Assembly (NCBI GenBank): GCA_028067895.1
Contig: JAPTUI010000342.1
Coordinates: 1 to 14,282 of the forward strand
DNA length: 14,282 bases
Origin: Pseudomonadota bacterium
GTDB taxonomy: Bacteria > Pseudomonadota > Gammaproteobacteria > Steroidobacterales > Steroidobacteraceae
Reading direction: 5' to 3'
In this document: in pieces, positions 1 to 6,248 of the stretch
Numbering within the stretch: position 1 is the stretch's first letter
How the letters are laid out: each line of letters opens with the position of its first letter
Notes under the pieces: generated by a model
What the model was told of the DNA's origin: nothing
Database searches by the model: none
Seen by the model: the letters and a program-made list of their open reading frames with translations, nothing else
Translations under genes and position numbers: made by a program

Positions 1-787
1 GGCCCAGATCCTGAAACGCCTGCCAGGCTGCCGCCGCTGAGGGCTGCACGGTCACGCCCTGAGCGTGCATTTGCTCGAGCACCCACTGCACGAAGCCTTC
101 ATCCAGGAGCGGGTAATCGAGGTTCACTGCCCCGGCGAACGCTTCCTTGCGCCGGACCGTCATCTCCTGCACGAGCGAGCGGTGCGATCCCGTACCGATG
201 AAGAGGAAGTACCCGGGCGTGTTGGGACGCAGATTGATCGCGTCCCGTGCGGCTTTCAGGGCTTGCATCAAGGCCTGGGCATCTTCCCGACCCAGGCACT
301 CCTGCACTTCGTCCACGATGAAGACGAGGTCGGTCCCGGCCTCATCGACGATCTGGGTGAAGGCCTCCGCCAGGGTGGCGCCGCCCTCCTCCCCGAGTTT
401 GGCCAGGTCGAAATTGAACTTGAACCCGTGGACCGCCACTTCGGCGCGGACCACCCGTTTCAATGCCGCCCAGATGGCAGACGTCGGATCCTGAAGCTCG
501 CGCAGCTTGGCCCTCACGGCCCGCAGGATGAGCTCGGCGGGGGAGATGCTGACGTTGGACCAGAGGTCGACGTAGATCACGACGGCGCTGCGCCCGTGCG
601 CTCCTGGCCCCCAATCGCCCTGCTCCAGTACGGGAATCAGATCCTGGCGCAGGAACGTGGTCTTGCCGGTGCGGCGCAGGCCGGACAGGAACAGTCCCGA
701 GCGCAGCGGCTGATCGAACACCTTCGGGTTCAGCAGCTGCTCGGCCATCTGTCGAGCGAGGGTGGTCCGGTGGTAGACGTCGGTCAT
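1..787 (-). CDS. AAA-type ATP-binding protein, N-terminal part (partial at window edge)
   Basis: The frame opens at ATG (787-785) and stays free of stops to the window edge, giving at least 262 residues; the C-terminus lies outside. A P-loop GLRRTGKT is at about residues 36-43, a Walker B LVFIVDE at about 154-160, and a sensor-like segment LFIGTGSH follows. This order fits stand-alone STAND/AAA-family ATPases that couple ATP hydrolysis to an unknown effector or partner. No transmembrane segment or DNA-binding domain is visible in the part present. It lies on the same strand as parAB but 150 bp away, with its own promoter-like sequence. The ATPase fold is seen directly. The role is unknown; plasmid maintenance or defence would be guesses. 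Confidence 0.85.
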   Translation of the reverse strand, partial: MTDVYHRTTLARQMAEQLLNPKVFDQPLRSGLFLSGLRRTGKTTFLRQDLIPVLEQGDWGPGAHGRSAVVIYVDLWSNVSISPAELILRAVRAKLRELQDPTSAIWAALKRVVRAEVAVHGFKFNFDLAKLGEEGGATLAEAFTQIVDEAGTDLVFIVDEVQECLGREDAQALMQALKAARDAINLRPNTPGYFLFIGTGSHRSLVQEMTVRRKEAFAGAVNLDYPLLDEGFVQWVLEQMHAQGVTVQPSAAAAWQAFQDLG

Positions 788-799
788 GGGTTTAGGTGT

Positions 800-820
800 A
801 ACTAGGGATTCGCCCTAATT
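800..820. repeat. Inverted repeat at the ATPase gene transcription start (possible operator)
   Basis: TAGGG (803-807) and CCCTA (813-817) flank the 5-nt centre ATTCG. The arms extend by two more matching A/T pairs after one mismatch. The position, just downstream of the candidate -10 box and just upstream of the ATG, suits an operator or a short leader hairpin. Nothing shows which protein would bind it. Confidence 0.35.
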
Positions 821-845
821 ATGCCGTTTTCCTAATTCTCCACAA
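818..845 (-). promoter_or_regulatory. Candidate sigma70-like promoter of the ATPase gene
   Basis: On the minus strand TTGTGG (845-840) is followed after 16 bp by CATAAT (823-818). The -10 matches consensus at 5 of 6 positions; the -35 is weak. It lies 31 bp upstream of the ATPase ATG. The expected transcription start falls in the inverted repeat at 800-820. Confidence 0.4.
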
Positions 846-938
846 TCCCTTTGACCGCTTCCCTGGGAGCGGAGCCGCAGCCTGGGTTCCGTACCAGACG
901 ATCGGCTCACCAATCACCTGAACATGCCGTCCGGCGCC

Positions 939-1910
939 CTACCCCAGGTCCTTCACGATCTGCTCCACCGCGGTGATGACTTCGTCCTTGTCGACGCCCT
1001 TCAGACCCTGCGGGAAAGCCAGGGTGACCTTGCCTCGCGCGTTGCGGGTGACGATGACGCGGCGGGAGGCGCCGACGTTGTAGTGTTTCTGGACGGGCTC
1101 GAATTTCTTCGAGCGGTCGAGACTCTCGATGAGGGCTTTGAGGACGGCGCTGGGCTCGCGGTCCTTGTCCCCCTTCTTCAGGTTCTGCGCGGCTTTGAGG
1201 ACGACTTCCTTGGCGCCGGGGCGGTCCATGAGGGTGGCGAGCTTGTAGCTCTGCTCGATGGGCACGGCGCTCTTGTCCGGGAACAGGGCCCCAATCGTCG
1301 CGTGGCGCACGAGCTGGGCCGCTTTGAGCATCTTGGCCACCTGCCCCTTGCTGAGGCCGATCGCCTCGCTGAGCGCATCCTGCGTGGCGAAGACCTTGGC
1401 CTCGATCTGGGTCTGGAAGGACAGCGCACGTTCCATGGGGCTGATGTCCTGGCGGTCGGCGTTCTCGATGTGCATCAGGACCGCGGCACGGGTGTCGTCG
1501 GCGTCGATCACGCGGACCTTGAGCTTCTTGCCGAGCACCTCGCAGGCGTAGCGGCGGCGCATGCCGTAGATGAGCTCGTAGTCGTAGTTGGGATCGCCGG
1601 TGAGCTTGCGGGCGACGGCCGGCACCTGCTGCTCGTCTCTGGCGATGGAATCGATGAGATCCTGGCAGCGCTCGCGCGTGTACCAGCTGTCGGCGCGGTT
1701 ATGGAATTGCCAGGGCCGCACGCGCTTGGGATCGACGGAGAAGATGTTCTCGCGCTCGAGAGGCGGCAGGATGCGGCCGGTGATGGCCATTTCGGCGGCC
1801 GGCAGGATGGGCCGCACGGCGGGCTTCTGGGTTGGCGCAGGCTCGGGATTGTCGGTGAGCGATCGGGCGATGTCGCTCAAATTGGTGCCGCCGAAGAGCT
1901 TACTGGCCAT
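939..1910 (-). CDS. parB: ParB-family plasmid partition protein
   Basis: This 323-residue protein should bind the centromere and act with ParA in plasmid segregation. The N-terminal ParB/Srx-like domain shows QQVPAVAR (about 94-101) and GMRRRYA (116-122), a variant of the usual GERRYRA nucleotide-binding box. Next comes the conserved ENADRQDISPMERA block (149-162) and a helix-turn-helix with AIGLSKGQVAKML (about 183-195). The C-terminal part, about 200-323, is the likely dimerization region. The ATG at 1910 is preceded by a good ribosome binding site, AAAGGAG, about 10 nt upstream. The gene lies 114 bp downstream of parA on the same strand, the usual parAB order. The Glu-to-Met change in the GERR-type box is worth noting because that box binds CTP in ParB proteins; many plasmid ParBs deviate there. 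Confidence 0.93.
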   Translation of the reverse strand: MASKLFGGTNLSDIARSLTDNPEPAPTQKPAVRPILPAAEMAITGRILPPLERENIFSVDPKRVRPWQFHNRADSWYTRERCQDLIDSIARDEQQVPAVARKLTGDPNYDYELIYGMRRRYACEVLGKKLKVRVIDADDTRAAVLMHIENADRQDISPMERALSFQTQIEAKVFATQDALSEAIGLSKGQVAKMLKAAQLVRHATIGALFPDKSAVPIEQSYKLATLMDRPGAKEVVLKAAQNLKKGDKDREPSAVLKALIESLDRSKKFEPVQKHYNVGASRRVIVTRNARGKVTLAFPQGLKGVDKDEVITAVEQIVKDLG

Positions 1911-1973
1911 GGTTGAAGACTCCTTTGCGTGCTACCTGAAATGCCATATTTATTTCTGTGATCAATGAGTTAC

Positions 1974-1997
1974 GGGAGTTTCGAGACGAAACCTCCC
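1974..1997. repeat. parS-like palindrome between parA and parB (candidate centromere or attenuator)
   Basis: GTTTCG (1978-1983) and CGAAAC (1987-1992) form a perfect inverted repeat around AGA. Further pairing of GGGA with TCCC extends it to 1974-1997, with one bulged base. The core looks like the chromosomal parS (GTTTCACGTGAAAC) with a changed centre. Being next to parAB supports a ParB-binding centromere. As a transcript it would also form a strong hairpin between parA and parB, but no T-run follows, so a simple terminator is less likely. Only one copy was found. Confidence 0.45.
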
Positions 1998-2024
1998 TAC
2001 CCTGTCCCCTTGCGTACCGGATGC

Positions 2025-3200
2025 TCATGCGATGGCCCGCTGGGTCAATTCCGCGGCCTTCGACGGCCACTCGCGCAGCACTGCGAGCTCGATCTCCTCG
2101 AACACGTTGTTCATCATGCCGAGCACGGCGCGGTCGGGCTTGGGCTGCTCGTAGGGGGTGGTGAACTGGGCAGCGGCGTTGATGACGGCGCTCGAGTGGA
2201 AGAACACTCTCTGGAACACGGAGTCGCCGAAGCAGGCACGCATGACCTCGAAGAACTGCTTCTGACTCTCGTAGCGGCGATCGAAGAGCGAGGTGAGCAC
2301 GGAGATCCAGCGGTAGGTCTTGGTGGGGTCGAGCTGGCCGATGTAGGCATGCACCATGCGGAAGAATTGCACGGTGCTTGAGAAATCGAACATGCGCGCC
2401 GCCGAGGGGACGATGAGGGCATCGGCGGCCAGCAGCACGTTGATGGAGATCATGCCGAGGGCCGGGGGGCTGTCGATCAGGATGAGGTCGTAGTTCTGGG
2501 CGACGGTCTGGAGACCGAAGCGCAACTCGCTGAAGAAGGCGACGCGCTGCTCGCGGTTGGCCTGGGAGCCGACGCGCATGACGATGGCGATCTCGGCCTC
2601 GTAGAGCGCGAGGCAGGCGGGGATGAGATCGATGCCGGGGAAGTAGGTCCTGCGGACGGCGTAGGCGAGGCTCTCCTGTTCGCTCGCGAGATACGGCAGG
2701 ATGGTGTCGTCGGCGGTGATCTCGGCGTCCGGCACGTAGCCGAACATGGAGGTGGTGGTGGCCTGGCTGTCGGTGTCGACGACCAGCACGCGGTAGCCCT
2801 TGAGGGCGAGATAGTGCGCGAGGTTCACGCAGGTGGTGGACTTGCCGACGCCGCCTTTGAAGTTCTGGCAGGCAAGGACCAGCGGCGGATCGGTGGCGGG
2901 GTCGCGCCAGGGCAGGGTCTCAAAATGGGCGCGGAAGGCTTGGATCTGCTCGAGGCTGTAGCCGACGCGGCGGTTGTTGCCGGGGTTGCGCGCTGGGGCT
3001 GCCATGCCGATCTCGGCCTCGGCGCGGGCAAGGGTGGTGCGGTCGCGGCCGACCATCTCGGCGGCCTCGCCGGGGCTGAAGAGGCGCTGTAGGGTCTTGC
3101 GCTGATGGGGCTCGGCGCCGAGCTCGTGCATCTTCTGCAGGAAGCTCTCGCTGGCGGTGAGAATGGCTTGAAGCTTGTCGAGGGCGGTGATCGCTGGCAC
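2025..3200 (-). CDS. parA: ParA-family partition ATPase with N-terminal DNA-binding region
   Basis: This type Ia (P1/F-like) ParA is the ATPase that moves plasmid copies with ParB. The deviant Walker A KGGVGKST is at about residues 115-122, the Walker A' segment VVDTDSQ at about 140-146, and Walker B YDLILIDSPPALG at about 237-249. About 110 residues precede the ATPase core and include a MerR/HTH-like stretch (SPGEAAEMVGRDRTTLARAE), so it may autoregulate its promoter. I chose GTG at 3200 because GGGAG sits 6 nt upstream. An in-frame GTG at 3227 would add nine residues but lacks a clear ribosome binding site and lies inside the inverted repeat at 3224-3264. It is transcribed away from repA, and parB follows. 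Confidence 0.94.
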   Translation of the reverse strand: MPAITALDKLQAILTASESFLQKMHELGAEPHQRKTLQRLFSPGEAAEMVGRDRTTLARAEAEIGMAAPARNPGNNRRVGYSLEQIQAFRAHFETLPWRDPATDPPLVLACQNFKGGVGKSTTCVNLAHYLALKGYRVLVVDTDSQATTTSMFGYVPDAEITADDTILPYLASEQESLAYAVRRTYFPGIDLIPACLALYEAEIAIVMRVGSQANREQRVAFFSELRFGLQTVAQNYDLILIDSPPALGMISINVLLAADALIVPSAARMFDFSSTVQFFRMVHAYIGQLDPTKTYRWISVLTSLFDRRYESQKQFFEVMRACFGDSVFQRVFFHSSAVINAAAQFTTPYEQPKPDRAVLGMMNNVFEEIELAVLREWPSKAAELTQRAIA

Positions 3201-3223
3201 ACTGTGCTCCCGAGGACTGCGCG

Positions 3224-3264
3224 GCACACGGATATTGAGTGAAAACTAGCAGAAATCCGTGCGC
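3224..3264. repeat. Inverted repeat in the parA/repA divergent intergenic region (candidate operator)
   Basis: Twelve-base arms at 3224-3235 and 3253-3264 match at 10 of 12 positions, including an uninterrupted CACGGAT/ATCCGTG, and are separated by 17 bp. The spacing puts the half-sites on roughly the same helical face. The position between the divergent starts suits an operator for ParA autoregulation or shared copy control. A TAGAAT hexamer at 3275-3280 could be a -10 box for repA, but no matching -35 was seen. Confidence 0.45.
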
Positions 3265-3307
3265 GGGACCACCGTAGAATGGCGATCGGGCGGGGCGGTG
3301 ACGGCCA

Positions 3308-4543
3308 GTGAGCGACGATACACCTCAGATCTCGGATTCGGCTCGGTTTGAGCGGCACGTCCGGCTGCTCGCCGACGTCGGAATGTCGCCCGAGCTCACG
3401 GTCCGACAGCTGCTCGTCGCGGGCTTTCCGGTGGAGTGGATCCGGGAGCGGTTTCCCCAGGTTTCGGATTTGGCATTCGAGGTGCCGGTCGAGCCGCTGC
3501 TGCGACGCCGGCGGAACGCGAAACCAACACCCAGCGCTCCGACCCCTTCCGCGCCGGCTCGCCCCGAGCGGGCAGGGCAGGGCGCTCTCCCGGTGTTACC
3601 GGTCGGCGCGTTAGCGGAACGGGTGGTGCGAAAGACCGCCAGCGCTTCGTCCCGCTCCACGCCACCGGCCGCGGCTTCGGTTCCAACACGCTCGCACGCT
3701 CCGGTGACGAAACCGGAACCTGCCTCCACCACCTTGAGCGAGGGGATCTCGTTCCAGTATGTCCCGCTCATCCAGTGCTCGTTCCCGCACGCCGATCCGG
3801 GTGCGCTCACGCAGTTCACACGTCGCAATGGGTGGCTGGAGCTGACGCTCTCGACAGCGCGTCCGGATGCGGGTCTGCCGTACGGGGTGCCGGCGCGGTT
3901 GCTCACGATCTATTGCGCCTCGGAGGCCAAGCGTACGCACTCACCGGAGATCTATCTGGGAGAGAGCGTGCACGAGTTCCTGCGCCGGCTCGATGTGCCG
4001 ATTACGCGCGGTGAGCGGGGATCGCTCCGGGTGTATGCCAACCAGCTCATGCGGCTGGTGCACTGCGCAATCTCGATCGACGAGAACATCCGGGATGCTT
4101 CAGGGCGCACGGGGCTGCACATCCGTCAGGCGCTGTTCGTGGAGGAGGCGCGCCTCTGGTGGGATGAGGCGACGGCGATCGGGCAGGGGAGCAGCCTGGT
4201 GCTCTCGCCGGTGCTCTATGACTCGATCCTCGAGCGCTCGGCGCCGCTCTCGACGAAGGCGTTGAAGCAGCTGCGCAAGAGCCCTATGGACCTCGATGTG
4301 TACGCCTGGCTGGTGCACCGGCTGTTTCACTTGAGCCGGCCGAGCACGGTGACCTGGGCACAGCTCTCGGGTCAGTTCGGGCATGGGTACCGCGAGATCC
4401 GCAAGTTCCGCCGCTTCTTCGCCGACTCGGTGAAGCGGGTACAGGAAGTCTATCCCGAGGCACGCCTCAAACTCTCTGACGCCGGGGTGATCCTCCTGCC
4501 CTCGCCGCAACACATTCCGCGGGACGCGCTCATCGAGTCGTGA
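3308..4543 (+). CDS. repA: Plasmid replication initiator, RepA_C-type
   Basis: This 411-residue protein matches, by eye, the plasmid-encoded RepA family found on many proteobacterial plasmids. Residues 1-60 include a helical segment (PELTVRQLLVAGFPVEWIRERFPQ) resembling a small DNA-binding module. Residues about 65-140 are a Pro/Ala/Ser/Arg-rich linker of low complexity. The conserved part begins near 150 with FQYVPLIQCSFPHADPG and includes RNGWLELTLS, GLPYGVPARLLTIYCASEA, IYLGESVHEFLRRLDV and YANQLMRLVHCAI, all typical of the family. It should bind origin iterons and recruit host replication proteins. The start is GTG with only a G-rich weak ribosome binding site. The origin-like repeats lie immediately downstream, consistent with a cis-arranged rep-oriV unit. 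Confidence 0.88.
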   Translation: MSDDTPQISDSARFERHVRLLADVGMSPELTVRQLLVAGFPVEWIRERFPQVSDLAFEVPVEPLLRRRRNAKPTPSAPTPSAPARPERAGQGALPVLPVGALAERVVRKTASASSRSTPPAAASVPTRSHAPVTKPEPASTTLSEGISFQYVPLIQCSFPHADPGALTQFTRRNGWLELTLSTARPDAGLPYGVPARLLTIYCASEAKRTHSPEIYLGESVHEFLRRLDVPITRGERGSLRVYANQLMRLVHCAISIDENIRDASGRTGLHIRQALFVEEARLWWDEATAIGQGSSLVLSPVLYDSILERSAPLSTKALKQLRKSPMDLDVYAWLVHRLFHLSRPSTVTWAQLSGQFGHGYREIRKFRRFFADSVKRVQEVYPEARLKLSDAGVILLPSPQHIPRDALIES

Positions 4544-4563
4544 GCGTCCGGCGGATGTCGGTG

Positions 4564-4583
4564 ACCGCTCAAATGGGCGGTTT
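4564..4583 (+). terminator. Candidate terminator after repA
   Basis: ACCGCTC (4564-4570) pairs with GGGCGGT (4575-4581), with one G-T pair and an AAAT loop. A short TTTAAT follows, 20 bp past the repA stop. The T-run is short, so termination may be weak. Confidence 0.45.
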
Positions 4584-4670
4584 AATGATCCAATACTGCA
4601 GACAGACTATCCCGACGACGCCATCCTGCCCGTCGACCGCGGCTCGAGCCGATAGCCATCCGCCTCAGAC

Positions 4671-4703
4671 CATCCTTACCCCCGCAGGTGGCGGGTGAGG
4701 ATG
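4671..4703. repeat. Strong GC-rich hairpin in the origin region
   Basis: CATCCTTACCCCCGC (4671-4685) pairs with GCGGGTGAGGATG (4691-4703) across a 5-nt AGGTG loop, with a CC bulge and one mismatch. There is no T-run. It lies 12 bp before the first iteron. It could act in single-strand initiation or as a boundary element; no function is demonstrated. Confidence 0.6.
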
Positions 4704-4714
4704 GACCGAGACTG

Positions 4715-4986
4715 CGTCGCATCTCTACCGCTCGGTGGGAGCGTTTGGAGAGGATTTCAGGGGAAATTCTCCGGAAAACAGTGGGTTGGAAGAGGGGAGC
4801 GGCGGGGCGTTGCATCTCTACCGCTTTTCCAACAGGCCCTTGATTGACAAGGACTTTCACGATTATCGGGATGGTGAGCTCCGAAGATTGAGGCCCTCGG
4901 ACCGTTGCATCTCTACCGCCTGGGCGTCGGAGCGCTGCCGCCGAAGCGTGGCGGTTCTGCCCCCAATCCGTTGCATCACTCCGCAA
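4715..4986 (+). repeat. Four iteron-like direct repeats (consensus CGTTGCATCTCTACCGC)
   Basis: Copies start at 4715, 4808, 4903 and 4969. Copies 2 (4808-4824) and 3 (4903-4919) are identical over 17 bp. Copy 1 (4715-4731) differs by one base. Copy 4 (4969-4984) has one substitution and one missing base. All are in the same orientation as repA. Start-to-start distances are 93, 95 and 66 bp, far wider than the roughly 20-22 bp common for iterons. The likely role is RepA binding. The intervening sequences do not resemble each other. Confidence 0.7.
4747..4772. repeat. Hairpin between iterons 1 and 2
   Basis: GGAGA then ATTTC on the left pair with GAAAT then TCTCC on the right. A two-base GG bulge interrupts the left arm and the loop is short. 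Role unknown. Confidence 0.4.
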
Positions 4987-5012
4987 CTTGGTTAATAAAG
5001 TTTTTAAATACA
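4987..5012. other. AT-rich tract, candidate DNA unwinding element
   Basis: Just after the last iteron, the stretch including GGTTAATAAAGTTTTTAAAT is strikingly AT-rich against a GC-rich background. This is where RepA-assisted opening would be expected in an iteron origin. This is an inference from position and composition. Confidence 0.5.
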
Positions 5013-5051
5013 ATGCGTTATGGATCCTCCTCTAGATCCTGTAGCTCCCTA

Positions 5052-5078
5052 TATCAATCCTCTTACTGACGATTGATA
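5052..5078. repeat. Perfect 8-bp inverted repeat upstream of the toxin-antitoxin promoter
   Basis: TATCAATC (5052-5059) and GATTGATA (5071-5078) are exact reverse complements separated by 11 bp. The centre lies about 46 bp upstream of the -35 box of the next operon. It may be a regulator-binding site or mark the edge of the origin module. Confidence 0.45.
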
Positions 5079-5110
5079 CAGAGCATCGACGGAGAAACCA
5101 GACCAGAACA

Positions 5111-5139
5111 TTGAACCGGATGCCATCCCAATATATATT
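5111..5139 (+). promoter_or_regulatory. Sigma70 promoter of the toxin-antitoxin operon
   Basis: TTGAAC (5111-5116) and TATATT (5134-5139) are separated by 17 bp, a near-ideal arrangement. Transcription should begin near 5146, which excludes the in-frame ATG at 5143 as the antitoxin start. Confidence 0.75.
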
Positions 5140-5156
5140 CCGATGTATCGGAATAT
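5135..5156. promoter_or_regulatory. Perfect 22-bp palindromic operator overlapping the -10 box
   Basis: ATATTCCGAT (5135-5144) and ATCGGAATAT (5147-5156) are perfect 10-bp arms around GT. The site covers the -10 region and the transcription start. This is the standard place for autorepression by an antitoxin or toxin-antitoxin complex, and the antitoxin has a helix-turn-helix-like N-terminus that could bind it. Confidence 0.75.
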
Positions 5157-5172
5157 TTTATCGGAAACAGTC

Positions 5173-5832
5173 ATGAGCCTCGCTGCAGACATGCTCAAGC
5201 CAACGGAAGCCGCGGTCGTGGCCCGCGTTGCGCTCCGCGACGTCAATCGGGCGATCGATGAGCGCATTTTGCCGGAGGGCTTTTTCTCCATCGACGACGG
5301 TCGACACGTTGCGGCTCTCGCGTGCACGTTCATCGCGTTCTACTTCGAAACAGCCAAGCGGTTGACGTCGGAGGAGAGGCTGTTCGCCATTCGGGAAGCC
5401 GGCGCGCGGCTGACCAAATTTCACGTCCTGGCGCATTCTCTCGCCTCGTTGCCCGAGAAAGACTGGATCGTCCAGCACGAGTTCATCACCATTGATCTCG
5501 GCCCTTTCGCCAGGCGCACTACGAAACGTATGGAGCGGCTGCTGGCCGCACGAGATGCTGTGATAGCTGACCCAGACGTGCTCGGTGGAACCCCCGTTCT
5601 GCGAGGCACTCGTGTACCTGTCTACGATGTTGCGGCGTCCGTCGCGGCCGGCCTTCCCATGGATCGCATCCTTGCCGCCTATCCCTCGCTCGATGCGGAC
5701 AAGGTCGATCTGGCCACGATCTACGCTGAGGCCAACCCTGCGCGTGGCCGGCCGCGGACTCGCGAGGAGCTTCCGGAGGGCGCCCGCAGCGTTGCTGAGC
5801 GGCGCGTGCCTCGTCGCAGGCCGGCGGGATGA
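5173..5832 (+). CDS. DUF433-family antitoxin (VapB45-like) with N-terminal DNA-binding region
   Basis: This 219-residue protein should neutralize the PIN-like toxin encoded next and repress the operon. Residues about 8-38 (EAAVVARVALRDVNRAIDER and flanks) look like a MerR/HTH-type DNA-binding segment. Residues about 130-186 are a clear DUF433 domain, with DPDVLGGTPVLRGTRVPVYD and LPMDRILAAYPSLDADKVDLA. The C-terminus is Arg-rich and probably flexible. I chose ATG at 5173 because the longer start at 5143 lies inside the operator and upstream of the predicted transcription start; the ribosome binding site (GGAA) is weak. The stop overlaps the toxin start in ATGA, so the two are translationally coupled. 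DUF433 with DUF5615 is an established type II pairing; the specific target is not inferable. Confidence 0.85.
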   Translation: MSLAADMLKPTEAAVVARVALRDVNRAIDERILPEGFFSIDDGRHVAALACTFIAFYFETAKRLTSEERLFAIREAGARLTKFHVLAHSLASLPEKDWIVQHEFITIDLGPFARRTTKRMERLLAARDAVIADPDVLGGTPVLRGTRVPVYDVAASVAAGLPMDRILAAYPSLDADKVDLATIYAEANPARGRPRTREELPEGARSVAERRVPRRRPAG

Positions 5833-6248
5833 AGTTCCTGATCGACGAGTGCCTCAGTCCGGAACTCGTCGCACGCGCCCACCAGAGGGGACATGGTGAG
5901 TCGACCCACGTGGTCTGGCTGGGCCGGGCAGGACTGAAGGATTGGGAGCTGAAGCCCCTCATACTCGAGGGGGATTGGACTTTCGTCACCCGCAATGCCG
6001 TGGATTTTCGCGGTCCGGCCGATCATCCAGGCGCCAAGGGCCAGTACGCTGGCGTGGAGATTCACGCCGGGCTCATCTGCCTCAACGGGCCTCCTGAGCG
6101 CATGGATTTGGACATGCAGCTCGAGCTGTTCGAGCAGGCGCTGGATGAAGTGCAGGCCGATCCTGACCTCATCAACCAGGTGCTGGAGATCACCTGCGAA
6201 GAGGATGTCCTGACCGTGCGTCGCTATCAGCTGCCCAAGGCCGATTAG
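5829..6248 (+). CDS. DUF5615 PIN-like toxin (VapC45-like)
   Basis: This 139-residue protein begins with the hallmark MKFLIDECLSPELV, giving the acidic pair D6/E7. It then has LKDWEL with D38 and TFVTRNAVDF with D59. These are the acidic positions expected for a PIN-like (Mut7-C/DUF5615) nuclease fold, so it probably cleaves RNA when not bound by its antitoxin. The start overlaps the antitoxin stop by 4 nt. The C-terminal 40 residues form an acidic helical region followed by a short basic end (VRRYQLPKAD), probably the antitoxin contact. The gene is followed directly by the structured region ahead of the reverse transcriptase, on the same strand, so read-through into that region is possible. 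Confidence 0.85.
   Translation: MKFLIDECLSPELVARAHQRGHGESTHVVWLGRAGLKDWELKPLILEGDWTFVTRNAVDFRGPADHPGAKGQYAGVEIHAGLICLNGPPERMDLDMQLELFEQALDEVQADPDLINQVLEITCEEDVLTVRRYQLPKAD

Larger units (their letters stand above)
4544..5172. other. Noncoding origin-like region (candidate oriV)
   Basis: No convincing gene is present in these 629 bp between repA and the antitoxin gene. The region holds, in order, a terminator-like hairpin, a GC-rich hairpin (4671-4703), four iteron-like repeats (4715-4986), a further hairpin inside the first inter-repeat gap (4747-4772), an AT-rich tract (4987-5012) that could serve as the unwinding element, an 8-bp inverted repeat (5052-5078) and the promoter of the next operon. 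Repeats beside rep followed by an AT-rich tract are standard for iteron theta origins. No exact DnaA box was found, and the wide repeat spacing is atypical. Confidence 0.65.

Noticed and set aside
65..805. Long plus-strand open frame opposite the ATPase gene
   Set aside because: It is the exact antisense of the ATPase codons. The minus-strand protein has Walker A and B motifs, while this translation has no recognizable domain.
840..880. Terminator downstream of parB
   Set aside because: CGCTTCC/GGGAGCG can form a short hairpin, but it lacks a T-run in the parB direction and includes a G-T pair; too weak to annotate.
924..1916. 330-residue plus-strand frame opposite parB
   Set aside because: High GC leaves the complementary frame open; the parB product is clearly a real protein with family motifs and a ribosome binding site.
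4715..4986. CRISPR array
   Set aside because: The repeats are only about 17 bp, spacing is about 75 bp and uneven (66 bp for the last interval), and no cas genes are present. Iteron-like repeats fit better.
4582..5013. Possible genes in the origin region (143 residues minus strand, 86 residues plus strand)
   Set aside because: They run through the iterons and hairpins, lack ribosome binding sites and show no protein-like pattern.
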